Shown: positions 1 through 6,226, counted from the first letter of the stretch. The stretch is DNA of 12,219 bases from Desulfobacula sp. (GCA_027858355.1 JAQICW010000630.1:1-12219); one strand, 5' to 3'. A program made the numbers and translations. The notes: generated from the sequence alone by a model not told the origin.

Positions 1-54
1 TTAAGGCAAATTTATGGCTGTTTTGGAGGAGAAAATGAAGAATTTATGGGTTGA
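1..54 (+). CDS. Possible 3' end of an upstream gene (partial)
   Basis: Frame 1 is open from the window edge to a TGA at 52-54 and reads 17 residues ending GENEEFMG. The composition is protein-like, but the stretch is far too short to identify. A competing reading in frame 2 (ATG at 14 or 35, stop 107-109) has a good GGAGGA Shine-Dalgarno at 25-30 and would encode a 24-31 residue peptide. Both cannot be favoured on this evidence. An 11-bp direct repeat (ATGGGTTGAAA at 46-56 and 66-76) lies across the region. Confidence 0.2.
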   Translation, partial: LRQIYGCFGGENEEFMG

Positions 55-191
55 AATGAAAAAACATGGGTTGAAAATGGTTGATTTTATGCTAATCTTG
101 GAGTACTAAACATCCTCAAGGTTGGGCTAGCTTAACGAACCCCGCGCAGATGATTAGTCACATATGCACAGCAACATAAATGAATACCACC

Positions 192-219
192 TTGACTTTT
201 AGTCCAAATTTGGTACCAT
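192..219 (+). promoter_or_regulatory. Candidate promoter of the phd/parE operon
   Basis: TTGACT at 192-197 and TACCAT at 214-219 are separated by 16 bp and lie just upstream of the antitoxin Shine-Dalgarno (GGAGG, 229-233; start at 242). The -35 box is near consensus and the -10 box matches at four of six positions. Palindromes overlap the -10 side, as expected for a self-repressed toxin-antitoxin operon. Confidence 0.45.
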
Positions 220-228
220 ATTAGGACT
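201..228. promoter_or_regulatory. Candidate autoregulatory operator of the phd/parE pair
   Basis: Three overlapping symmetries sit here. CCAAATTTGG (204-213) is a perfect 10-bp palindrome. A 16-bp palindrome with one mismatched pair is centred on GGTACC (207-222). Outer arms AGTCC (201-205) and GGACT (224-228) enclose both. Phd/YefM antitoxins bind palindromes overlapping their own promoter, so this is the natural operator candidate. The assignment rests on symmetry and position only. Confidence 0.4.
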
Positions 229-241
229 GGAGGATTTAAAA

Positions 242-520
242 ATGAATATTACAAACGACATAAAATCTGTTACTTATCTTAAATCAAAAGCTGCTGTTTT
301 ATTGAATCAAATTAATGAAACACATCGCCCGGTAATCATAACTCAAAATGGAGAGCCGCGTGCAGTTATTCAGGACCCCGAAAGTTATGAAAATATGCGC
401 AATGCAATTGGTTTGTTAAAACTTATATCCCAAGGGGAAAGTGACATTCGGAATGGTAATATAAAAACTCAAGAGGAAGTTTTCAAAGCTATAGAGAACT
501 CTTTAAGAGAAAAGCTATAA
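242..520 (+). CDS. Phd/YefM-family type II antitoxin
   Basis: A 92-residue protein of the usual Phd/YefM length. The N-terminal half carries the family pattern: an opening beta strand and helix (SVTYLKSKAAVLLNQI, residues 9-24), then a PVIITQNGEPRAVI strand pair (30-43) and an SYENM segment (48-52). The charged C-terminal tail (residues 65-92) is the part that in this family wraps around and neutralises the toxin. The start at 242 is supported by GGAGG at 229-233. The stop codon overlaps the toxin start by one base (TAATG, 518-522), so the two are translationally coupled. It probably represses its own promoter through the palindromes at 201-228. The family call is firm; the subtype is not. 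Confidence 0.88.
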   Translation: MNITNDIKSVTYLKSKAAVLLNQINETHRPVIITQNGEPRAVIQDPESYENMRNAIGLLKLISQGESDIRNGNIKTQEEVFKAIENSLREKL

Positions 521-846
521 TGGAGCTAAATCATCAAGTTATCTGGACAAATGTTGCCGAAAATGATCTAAAAGAAATCATTGAATACATTGCTTTAGAC
601 AGGCCTCAAGCAGCATTAAAAATATTTAACACCATTAAGGATAAAGTTTCGGATTTATATACCCTTCCAGAAAGAGGCCGCGTTGTCCCGGAACTTCAGA
701 ATCAAGGTATATTGCAATACCGAGAATTGATTATTTCACCATGGCGTCTAATTTATAGAATTCTGGATCAAAAAATTTTTGTATTATCCTTAATAGACTC
801 TCGGCAAAATGTTGAAGATATTCTTTTAAAAAGGATGATTCGATAG
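520..846 (+). CDS. parE: ParE/RelE-superfamily toxin
   Basis: A 108-residue toxin partner of the preceding antitoxin, normal in size for ParE-type proteins. The N-terminal helix pair fits the plasmid-stabilisation ParE pattern (ENDLKEIIEYIALDRPQAA, residues 14-32). A PERGRVVPEL segment follows (50-59), and then the core strands with RELIISPWRLIYRI (68-81), a signature of ParE-like folds. ParE proteins characteristically poison DNA gyrase, while RelE relatives cut mRNA on the ribosome. The sequence favours ParE but does not prove the target. The gene starts inside the antitoxin stop codon. No frameshift or missing core residue is evident, so the pair appears functional, unlike the neighbouring higBA pair. 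Confidence 0.85.
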   Translation: MELNHQVIWTNVAENDLKEIIEYIALDRPQAALKIFNTIKDKVSDLYTLPERGRVVPELQNQGILQYRELIISPWRLIYRILDQKIFVLSLIDSRQNVEDILLKRMIR

Positions 847-904
847 GGGTAAAGACCGAAAAGTAACGCCTTTTAATCCCCTGTATATTTCAACAAAAAA
901 AATG

Positions 905-988
905 AACCAGTCAAACCGGTTATTTTCAAGTTCATGGCGGCTCCTCCGCCATGAACCCCGGTGCTGACTACGTCCAGCACCGGGGTTC
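905..988. repeat. Nested palindromic intergenic element
   Basis: Two strong stems share bases. Stem 1 is GTTCATGGCGG (930-940) paired with CCGCCATGAAC (946-956) across a 5-nt CTCCT loop. Stem 2 is GAACCCCGGTGCTG (953-966) paired with CAGCACCGGGGTTC (975-988) across an 8-nt loop. The shared GAAC (953-956) makes the full stems mutually exclusive. A weaker imperfect hairpin lies at 906-920, and ATGAAC recurs at 902-907. The GC-rich element stands out in an AT-rich setting downstream of parE and may act as its terminator. It may also be a dispersed REP-like repeat, which cannot be tested from one copy. Confidence 0.6.
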
Positions 989-997
989 GGTTTCTTA

Positions 998-1028
998 TTG
1001 ACAATATAAAAGTCCCAAAAATTATAAA
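998..1028 (+). promoter_or_regulatory. Candidate higBA promoter
   Basis: A consensus TTGACA lies at 998-1003. Two overlapping -10 candidates follow: TTATAA at 1022-1027 (18-bp spacer) and TATAAA at 1023-1028 (19-bp spacer). It sits directly after the palindromic element and 44 bp or more before the HigB start. Confidence 0.5.
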
Positions 1029-1043
1029 AAAAATTCTTGCCGC

Positions 1044-1060
1044 ATGACGTAACTTGTCAT
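1044..1060. promoter_or_regulatory. Candidate HigA operator
   Basis: Inverted repeat ATGAC (1044-1048) and GTCAT (1056-1060) with a 7-bp spacer, plus a direct repeat TAACTT at 1050-1055 and 1060-1065. It lies between the candidate promoter and the HigB start. HigA-type antitoxins repress through dyads of this kind. The identification is by position and symmetry only. Confidence 0.35.
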
Positions 1061-1071
1061 AACTTAAGATT

Positions 1072-1356
1072 ATGATAAAAACTTTTAAATGTAAGGATAC
1101 AGAAAAGCTTTTTAATGACATAGATGTAATAAAATTTAGGAGCATTTCAACAATAGCACGAATAAAATTTGAAATTCTGAATGCGACTATATCATTGAAT
1201 AGCTTAAGAGTTCCACCAGGGAACAGGCTTGAACAATTAAAAGGCAATAGGAAAGGTCAATATAGCATCAGAATTAATAACCAGTGGTGCATATGTTTTA
1301 TCTGGCAAGAAGAAAGTGCCAATGCAGTAGAAATTGTTGACTACCATAAGGGATGA
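1072..1356 (+). CDS. higB: HigB-family toxin, with Arg-to-Cys change
   Basis: A 94-residue full-length HigB-1/RelE-superfamily protein. In this family the toxin is a ribosome-dependent mRNA endonuclease and precedes its antitoxin, as here. Visible landmarks are IKTFKCKDTEKLF (2-14), PPGNRLEQLKGNRKGQYSIRI (48-68) and the C-terminal VEIVDYHKG (86-94). The family usually reads QWRICF at the fourth strand. Here it is QWCICF, with Cys73 (TGC at 1288-1290) where an Arg is expected, a single C-to-T change from CGC. That Arg is widely conserved among RelE/HigB toxins and probably needed for activity, so the toxin may be inactive. No strong Shine-Dalgarno precedes the start. higA follows after 4 bp. 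Confidence 0.85.
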   Translation: MIKTFKCKDTEKLFNDIDVIKFRSISTIARIKFEILNATISLNSLRVPPGNRLEQLKGNRKGQYSIRINNQWCICFIWQEESANAVEIVDYHKG

Positions 1357-1360
1357 AATC

Positions 1361-1689
1361 ATGACAAAAACATTAACTCCAATCACACCGGGTGATATTC
1401 TTTTAGAAGAATTTCTTAAACCAATGAACATCACTCAAAGCCAATTATCTAAAGACATTTGCGTACCTGCAAATCGTGTTAGCCAAGTTGTGCACGGTAA
1501 AAGAGAAATTACTGCTGATACTGCACTGAGGCTTGGTAAATATTTTGGGATAGAACCAGAATTTTGGCTTAACCTCTGCAAGTGCGCTATAACATGAAAA
1601 TTGCTCGGAAAAAGATGGGAAAGAAAATTGAAAAAGAAGTTAAGGTGTTTTTTACCCAAAATGAGATACCCAACTATGTAAGTGCATGA
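1361..1689 (+). pseudogene. higA: HigA-family antitoxin, frameshifted near residue 72
   Basis: The preferred start is the ATG at 1361, 4 bp after higB; an in-frame ATG at 1334 lies inside higB. The protein shows the HigA/XRE layout: TPITPGDILLEEFLKPM (6-22), then a helix-turn-helix about 24-48 (TQSQLSKDICVPANRVSQVV), then TADTALRLGKYFGIEPEFWLNL (51-72). After Asn71-Leu72 the normal family sequence would continue QVRYNMKIA, but the reading frame gives CKCAIT and stops at 1595-1597. The expected sequence is present in another frame from CAA at 1579 to a TGA at 1687-1689. Removing one CT of the CTCT at 1574-1577 restores a protein of about 108 residues. The DNA-binding domain survives. A sequencing error remains possible. 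Confidence 0.8.
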
Positions 1690-2065
1690 TTCATGGATGA
1701 TAATTATTTCACAATTGCGAAATGACATCCTGAAGTTAGATCGAACTCAATTTAACTACGCTGTCACCTTTTCTATACCAGAAAACGAAGAGCAATTTTT
1801 TAGAGAATGTTTTGAAAAACATAACTCTGAGGGCTTTGCAAGAACTTCCGACACCGCCAATGATAACATTTTGACCAAAAAATTTAAAAATCAGGACTCA
1901 AACGAGTCAATTACAACACAAATTCAAACCTTTTTAAAATGTAATCAGCTGTCAACCAGCCAGACTCTACCTCCAAATGAGGTTTTTTGTAAGCCATGTT
2001 GTCTCCTTAAAGTGTTTTTATTGCCTTTAATACAGCATAAATATCTTATAAAATCAAATAGATAA
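1682..2065 (+). CDS. Doubtful ORF, unrecognised (possible gene remnant)
   Basis: A 127-codon open frame follows the broken higA. Residues from about 10 to 70 have protein-like composition (for example DRTQFNYAVTFSIPENEEQF, residues 20-39), but I recognise no family. The last 40 residues look like translated non-coding DNA, and their coding strand runs antisense to a small ORF at 1911-1997 that has a better ribosome-binding site. No Shine-Dalgarno precedes the ATG at 1682. It could be the eroded remainder of an island gene. The stretch 1690-2208 otherwise holds only the two small ORFs listed separately. Confidence 0.2.
   Translation: MHDSWMIIISQLRNDILKLDRTQFNYAVTFSIPENEEQFFRECFEKHNSEGFARTSDTANDNILTKKFKNQDSNESITTQIQTFLKCNQLSTSQTLPPNEVFCKPCCLLKVFLLPLIQHKYLIKSNR
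1911..1997 (-). CDS. Small minus-strand ORF (28 aa), possible gene fragment
   Basis: It begins MAYKKPHLEVESGWL and ends at a TAA after 28 codons. Its AAGGAG Shine-Dalgarno (2003-2008 on the complement) lies exactly 5 nt before the ATG, the best ribosome-binding site in the stretch. A weak promoter may lie upstream (TTGATT at 2057-2052, TATTAA at 2032-2027). Just after the stop, a GACTC/GAGTC mini-hairpin (1895-1908) is followed on this strand by T-rich sequence. It could be a genuine microprotein or the 5' stub of a deleted gene. No family is recognised. Confidence 0.3.
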   Translation of the reverse strand: MAYKKPHLEVESGWLTADYILKRFEFVL

Positions 2066-2085
2066 TATAAAAATTAGTTTTAAAA

Positions 2086-2196
2086 ATGATAAAATTTAAT
2101 AACGATTTAGAGGGTAGTCAACAATTTGGTCAGGAAAATGGAGGAAATTGTGCAAAGCTCAATGATGCAATTGCAAATCGATTAATTCGAATATAA
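2086..2196 (+). CDS. Possible 36-aa leader ORF upstream of the DUF2235 gene
   Basis: An ATG at 2086 opens a 36-codon frame (MIKFNNDLEGSQQFG..., ending NRLIRI) whose TAA overlaps the start of the Shine-Dalgarno of the next gene, 12 bp before its ATG. The composition (Asn/Gln/Gly-rich, then amphipathic) is protein-like. However, no Shine-Dalgarno precedes it, and an open frame of this length can occur by chance. Confidence 0.2.
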   Translation: MIKFNNDLEGSQQFGQENGGNCAKLNDAIANRLIRI

Positions 2197-2208
2197 GGAG
2201 ATAAAAAA

Positions 2209-3100
2209 ATGGCAAATATAGTTATCTGTGCTGATGGCACATGGAACCGTCCGGAAGAAGATATTGAAAAGGATTTTCCGACCAATGTACTGAAACTTGC
2301 CCGTGCTGTCGAACCTTCTGCCGGCGGTGTCAAACAGCATGTTTTTTATGACTGGGGGCTTGGTTCTTATCACAACAGTGTAAGTGCTGGTACAACCGGC
2401 CGCGGCATCCATAAAAATATCCTGGATGGGTATCGCTATATCGTTCAGAATTATGATCTCAATGACCATATTTACCTGTTTGGTTTTAGCAGAGGAGCCT
2501 ATACCGTAAGGGCTTTGAGTGGTCTGGTTAACAACTGTGGTATTTTGAAAAGACCCGATGCCAACCTGATTTCCAAAGCTTGGAAAATCTACAAAAGTCC
2601 ATTGGTTAAAAATCGACCTGGCGGAGACGCGTCCCAGCTTTTTCGAGACAACCACTGTCACCCGTCACGCACTGGCAATTGATGAGAAACGAGAGGATTT
2701 TGAACCAACAGTTTGGACTCCTAAGCCGGGCATAGATCTGAAACAAGTCTGGTTTGGGGGAGTTCATTCTGACATTGGAGGTTCGTACCCGCCTGACAAG
2801 CAAACAGGGTTCAGGGCATCAGATACCCCGCTCGGATGGATGCTGGACGAAGCGATAGATGCAGGATTGGAAATTGAGCCTCATATAAGAGACTCTCTGA
2901 CGGACGGCACGCAAGGGAAACTTCATAAATCACGCAATCATGTGTACCGATTGAAATCCATACTGCACCGGCCGTTGATCATTGATGGCAAGCCTACTAA
3001 GATTCATCCCAGTGTCAAATCCCGCTATTTGGCAGACAACAGCTACCGTCCGCCAAGATTGAAAAAACTCGTTGATGAGTTAGGTTGGAACAACATATGA
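2209..3100 (+). pseudogene. DUF2235 (Tle1-like) alpha/beta hydrolase, frameshifted with internal deletion
   Basis: The start at 2209 follows AAGGAG at 2195-2200. The first frame gives the hydrolase N-terminus: ADGTWN (8-13), the nucleophile elbow GFSRGA (92-97, Ser94) and WKIYKSPLVKNRPGG. It then stops at 2680-2682. The C-terminal half continues in the next frame from about 2640: RHALAIDEKREDFEPTVW, then VWFGGVHSDIGGSYP (the usual His-containing motif), then KIHPSVKSRYL, ending at 3098-3100. The family normally has about 60 or more residues between these halves, including a GVWDTVGA motif. That motif is absent in all frames here. One deletion of a length not divisible by three near 2640-2665 would explain both the gap and the frame change. 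DUF2235 proteins include type VI secretion phospholipases, but no secretion genes are nearby. It is almost certainly non-functional. Confidence 0.85.
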
Positions 3101-3115
3101 TGTTGTCTCAGTGTC

Positions 3116-3144
3116 TTGCAAGTCCGGTTCATAGGAAAGATAGT
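3116..3144 (+). promoter_or_regulatory. Weak candidate promoter for the MFS cluster
   Basis: TTGCAA at 3116-3121 and GATAGT at 3139-3144 are separated by 17 bp; each matches consensus at four of six positions. The rest of the 117-bp gap is very A+T-rich and contains no other clear signal apart from the AGGAGA Shine-Dalgarno at 3207-3212. Confidence 0.22.
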
Positions 3145-3217
3145 TATTTATTTTTTTAGTAATATCTATTCCATAAATTTAACTTTTTTTTTAAAGTCCT
3201 AAAAGCAGGAGAAATAC

Positions 3218-4453
3218 ATGGAAAAGAAGATACATTACGGATGGATCGTAATTTTTATGGGGCTGGTTACAACAGTTACCGCCCACGGTTTTGGACGGAT
3301 GGCCTATACCATTTTGCTGCCTGCCATGAAGGACGGACTTAATTTTGATTATATCCAGTTAGGACTTTTAGGAACAGGTAATTTTATCGGCTATCTATCC
3401 ATGGCCCTCATAGGTGGATTTCTTGCAGCAAAATTTGGAACAAGAATTGTGATAACATTTGCCCTGGTTCTCATGGGGGTCACCATGATACTGACAGGTC
3501 TTGCTAAATCATTTAGTTTTGCCTTTTCCATGCGGTTATTGACAGGCATTGGAAATGGCGCTGCTTTTGTCCCGGCTATGGCTCTTGGATCAGCCTGGTT
3601 TTCCATTAAAAAGCGTGGATTTGCCACAGGAATTGTTTCAGGCGGAATAGGATTGGGAACCTTTTTATCAGGCATCATAGTACCAATCATTCTAACTTCC
3701 CATGGAGCCAGTGGCTGGCGGTATTCATGGTATATTCTTGGAACTATTGTTATTTTTGCAGCTGTTATTGTTTTTTTATTTTTGCGTAACCACCCTGAAG
3801 ACAAGGGATTGCTTCCTGTGGGAGAAAAAGAGATAGTTAAAAATCCATCCTCAAATAATAAGGTCTCCTCCCTGGACTGGAGCAAAGTTTATAGAATGAA
3901 GGCTCTTTGGTATCTTGGGATTGTTTATTTTTTTTATGGTCTCTCTTATATCATATATATTGTCTTTTTTGCAGCTTACCTTGTAAAAGAGATGGGATAC
4001 ACCCAGGCATGGGCAGGTGGTCTGTGGGCAACCGTAGGTGGGTTAAGTATTTTTTGCGGCGTAATCTGGGGAGGAATATCAGATAAAATAGGACGGGATA
4101 AAGGTGCGGCAATAGCCTATTTTGTACTTGGACTTTCCTATATAATTTATGCATTGTTCAAATTTGAAGCAGGTTTTTATTTATCTGCCACTCTTTTTGG
4201 TCTTTCTGCCTGGAGTATACCCACTATTATGGCAGCCACAGCCGGAGATTTGGTCGGCCCCAGACTTGCTCCTGCTGCCCTTGGTTTTGTGACACTTTTT
4301 TTTGGAATCGGCCAATCCGTTGGTCCTGCCCTTGGAGGATACCTTGCCGATGCCAGCGGCTCTTTTATGTTACCTTTTCTTGTGGCAGGAACAATATCAT
4401 TTATTGGTACGATTTTTTCATTATATTTAAAAAAATTTACTAAAGCAGATTAA
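3218..4453 (+). CDS. Major facilitator superfamily transporter (YbfB/YjiJ-like)
   Basis: A 411-residue inner-membrane protein with the 12-helix MFS plan: about six hydrophobic helices before a charged central loop (about 190-225) and six after. The segment GFGRMAYTILLPAM (24-37) at the first helix resembles the YbfB/YjiJ branch. Motif A-like loops occur in both halves: GGFLAAKFGTR (66-76) and later GGISDKIGRDKG. AGGAGA lies 5 nt before the ATG. It heads a same-strand cluster with a PaaI-type thioesterase and an SpmA-SpmB protein. That setting would suit uptake or export of a small organic acid or related metabolite, but the substrate cannot be read from the sequence. The family call is solid and the subfamily is moderately sure. 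Confidence 0.88.
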   Translation: MEKKIHYGWIVIFMGLVTTVTAHGFGRMAYTILLPAMKDGLNFDYIQLGLLGTGNFIGYLSMALIGGFLAAKFGTRIVITFALVLMGVTMILTGLAKSFSFAFSMRLLTGIGNGAAFVPAMALGSAWFSIKKRGFATGIVSGGIGLGTFLSGIIVPIILTSHGASGWRYSWYILGTIVIFAAVIVFLFLRNHPEDKGLLPVGEKEIVKNPSSNNKVSSLDWSKVYRMKALWYLGIVYFFYGLSYIIYIVFFAAYLVKEMGYTQAWAGGLWATVGGLSIFCGVIWGGISDKIGRDKGAAIAYFVLGLSYIIYALFKFEAGFYLSATLFGLSAWSIPTIMAATAGDLVGPRLAPAALGFVTLFFGIGQSVGPALGGYLADASGSFMLPFLVAGTISFIGTIFSLYLKKFTKAD

Positions 4454-4484
4454 TCTATAATTACAACATATAAAGGAATACTGA

Positions 4485-4910
4485 ATGGATGATAAACTAC
4501 GCCGACAGGCAATCAATGCTCACATTCAAAAAGATGCCTTTGCCAATCATCTTGGGGCAAAGGTCGAAATCATCAAACCCGGTCACAGTAGAGTATCCCT
4601 TACTATTAATGATAATATGATCAATTTCCATGGCACAACCCATGGCGCTATTATTTTTGCCATAAGTGACATGGCATTTGCAGCAGCGGGCAACTCCCAT
4701 GGTAAAATGGCCGTTGCTTTGAATGTAAGCATCTGTTTTTTAAAACCCAGCTATTCCGGAGACAATCTGGTTGCAGAGGCAAAAGAGGAACACAATGGCA
4801 ATAGGACATCATTGTACAATATTAAAATCTATAATGAAAAAACAGGAGAAGTTGTTGCAATAAGTCAGGATCAAGCATATAGAATGAACCAGTGGTTTGT
4901 ACCTCAATAA
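4485..4910 (+). CDS. PaaI-type hotdog-fold thioesterase
   Basis: A 141-residue cytoplasmic protein, normal for single-domain hotdog acyl-CoA thioesterases, which hydrolyse CoA thioesters and act as oligomers. The N-terminal helix and DAFANHLGAKVEIIKPG (17-33) lead into the active-site stretch MINFHGTTHGAIIFAISDMAF (45-65). Asn47, His53, Gly54 and Asp62 fall where the HGG...D motif of E. coli PaaI places its catalytic His, Gly and Asp. The long hotdog helix continues AAAGNSHG (66-73). AAGGAA lies 6 nt before the start. It is 31 bp downstream of the MFS gene. PaaI enzymes often clear aryl-CoA dead ends, but no phenylacetate genes are visible, so the substrate is open. Confidence 0.85.
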   Translation: MDDKLRRQAINAHIQKDAFANHLGAKVEIIKPGHSRVSLTINDNMINFHGTTHGAIIFAISDMAFAAAGNSHGKMAVALNVSICFLKPSYSGDNLVAEAKEEHNGNRTSLYNIKIYNEKTGEVVAISQDQAYRMNQWFVPQ

Positions 4911-4936
4911 TCTGATCTGGTAATGAAAAAGGTGAA

Positions 4937-6226
4937 ATGAATAAAATATTTATAATTATTGTTTTTTTAGCTTTTATCTATGCAGGATGGCAGCAGATTA
5001 TTTTCGTTCCGGGTCAGGCAGACCAGATGCCCATGGAGATCCTTTCAAAGGCAATGATTGATTCTGCCGGTGCTGCTGTTGAGCTCGCCATTGGTCTTGT
5101 AGGGGTAATGGCCCTGTTCCTTGGATTAATGAAAGTGGCTGAAGTGGGTGGAATGCTAACCATTCTGGCAAAATTGATACGTCCTTTAATGGTCAGGCTC
5201 TTTCCAGATGTGCCGCCGGATCACCCTGCCATGGGAGCCATGATTTTAAACCTTGCTGCCAATGCGTTGGGGCTGGGTAATGCAGCCACCCCTTTTGGCA
5301 TACGGGCCATGCAGGAGCTGGACAAGCTCAATCCCGTGAAAGGTGAGGCCACCAATGCCATGGCACTTTTCATGGCTATAAATACATCTTCCATTACATT
5401 TCTGCCCACGGGAGTGATTGCCCTGAGGGCCGCAGCAGGTTCCATTGATCCGGCTGCTATTTTACCTACAACATTATTTGCCACCATCGGTTCCACAAGC
5501 GTTGCCATTATTGCTGCCAAACTTTATCAACGTTTTTTTTCACAAAAACAGGGGGCTATAATAAAAAATAATGACCGGGGGCCTAAAGACCCGTCAACAG
5601 ATAATACACTTAAAAATGCATCTGATGGATATCCCTTGTGGGTTTCTATTTTGGCTCTTGGGATTCTTGCTTCCCTGATTCCAGTGGCAATACTTTTTGG
5701 ACATTCCGTATCGCCCTGGATTTTACCCAGTTTAATGGTTGGGTTTTTAGGATTTGGCTTAATTAAAAAGGTTCAAATTTACGAGGTCTTTGTCGAAGGA
5801 GCTAAAGAAGGTTTTCAGGTGGCATTGCGAATTATTCCTTACATGGTTGCCATACTTGTCGCAGTGGGTATGCTAAAGGCCAGTGGAGCGTTGCAGATTA
5901 TTGTCAATGCTCTTTCAAGTGTTACAGCAAGTTTCGGTCTTCCGGCAGAGGCATTACCCATGGCATTAATGAGGCCGCTTTCCGGGTCTGGTGCCTATGC
6001 AATCCTGGCATCTATTATTAATGACCCGGCTATAGGGCCGGACAGTTATACAGGGCTTCTGGTTTCTACCTTGCAAGGATCAACAGAAACTACATTTTAC
6101 GTGATGGCCGTATATTTTGGAGCAGTTCAGATAAAAAAGATCCGACACGCCCTTGTGACAGCCTTAACCGCAGATGTGGCTGGCGTCCTGTTCGCTATCC
6201 TGGCTTGTTCTTTATTATTAAATTAG
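4937..6226 (+). CDS. SpmA-SpmB fusion, nucleoside-recognition (Gate) domain membrane protein
   Basis: A 429-residue integral membrane protein in which SpmA-like and SpmB-like halves are joined. The SpmA half (about 1-200) contains NLAANALGLGNAATPFGIRAM (105-125) and NTSSITFLPTGVIALR (149-164). A hydrophilic linker (about 202-230) leads to the SpmB half, with GAKEGFQVALRIIPYMVAIL, RPLSGSGAYAILASI and STETTFYVMAVYFGAV. Both carry Gate/nucleoside-recognition domains, also found in transporters. In Bacillus the separate SpmA and SpmB proteins act in spore core dehydration. Fused homologues occur in non-sporulating Gram-negatives with no settled role, so a sporulation function should not be inferred. 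It lies 26 bp after the thioesterase with an AGGTGA site, and is probably in the same transcript. Confidence 0.88.
   Translation: MNKIFIIIVFLAFIYAGWQQIIFVPGQADQMPMEILSKAMIDSAGAAVELAIGLVGVMALFLGLMKVAEVGGMLTILAKLIRPLMVRLFPDVPPDHPAMGAMILNLAANALGLGNAATPFGIRAMQELDKLNPVKGEATNAMALFMAINTSSITFLPTGVIALRAAAGSIDPAAILPTTLFATIGSTSVAIIAAKLYQRFFSQKQGAIIKNNDRGPKDPSTDNTLKNASDGYPLWVSILALGILASLIPVAILFGHSVSPWILPSLMVGFLGFGLIKKVQIYEVFVEGAKEGFQVALRIIPYMVAILVAVGMLKASGALQIIVNALSSVTASFGLPAEALPMALMRPLSGSGAYAILASIINDPAIGPDSYTGLLVSTLQGSTETTFYVMAVYFGAVQIKKIRHALVTALTADVAGVLFAILACSLLLN

Noticed and set aside
46..76. Direct repeat ATGGGTTGAAA at 46-56 and 66-76, considered as an iteron or CRISPR-like unit
   Set aside because: Only two copies with a 20-bp period and no further units; not an array.
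35..109. 24-codon frame with a good GGAGGA Shine-Dalgarno
   Set aside because: Too short, overlaps a competing frame at the window edge, and contains an out-of-frame 11-bp direct repeat. Mentioned under the edge feature rather than called as a gene.
847..1000. Possible integron attC site between the two toxin-antitoxin pairs
   Set aside because: The stems are perfect and GC-rich, and I could not find paired RYYYAAC and GTTRRRY core sites in the right places. No integrase is visible.
873..1247. 124-codon minus-strand frame covering the palindromic element and the start of higB
   Set aside because: It is antisense to a recognisable HigB gene, and its remainder is a translation of the hairpin element, so it is a shadow frame.
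2840..3100. 86-codon frame starting at 2840 as an independent small gene
   Set aside because: The same frame is open back to about 2620 with DUF2235 sequence, so it is the C-terminal half of the broken hydrolase, not a separate gene.
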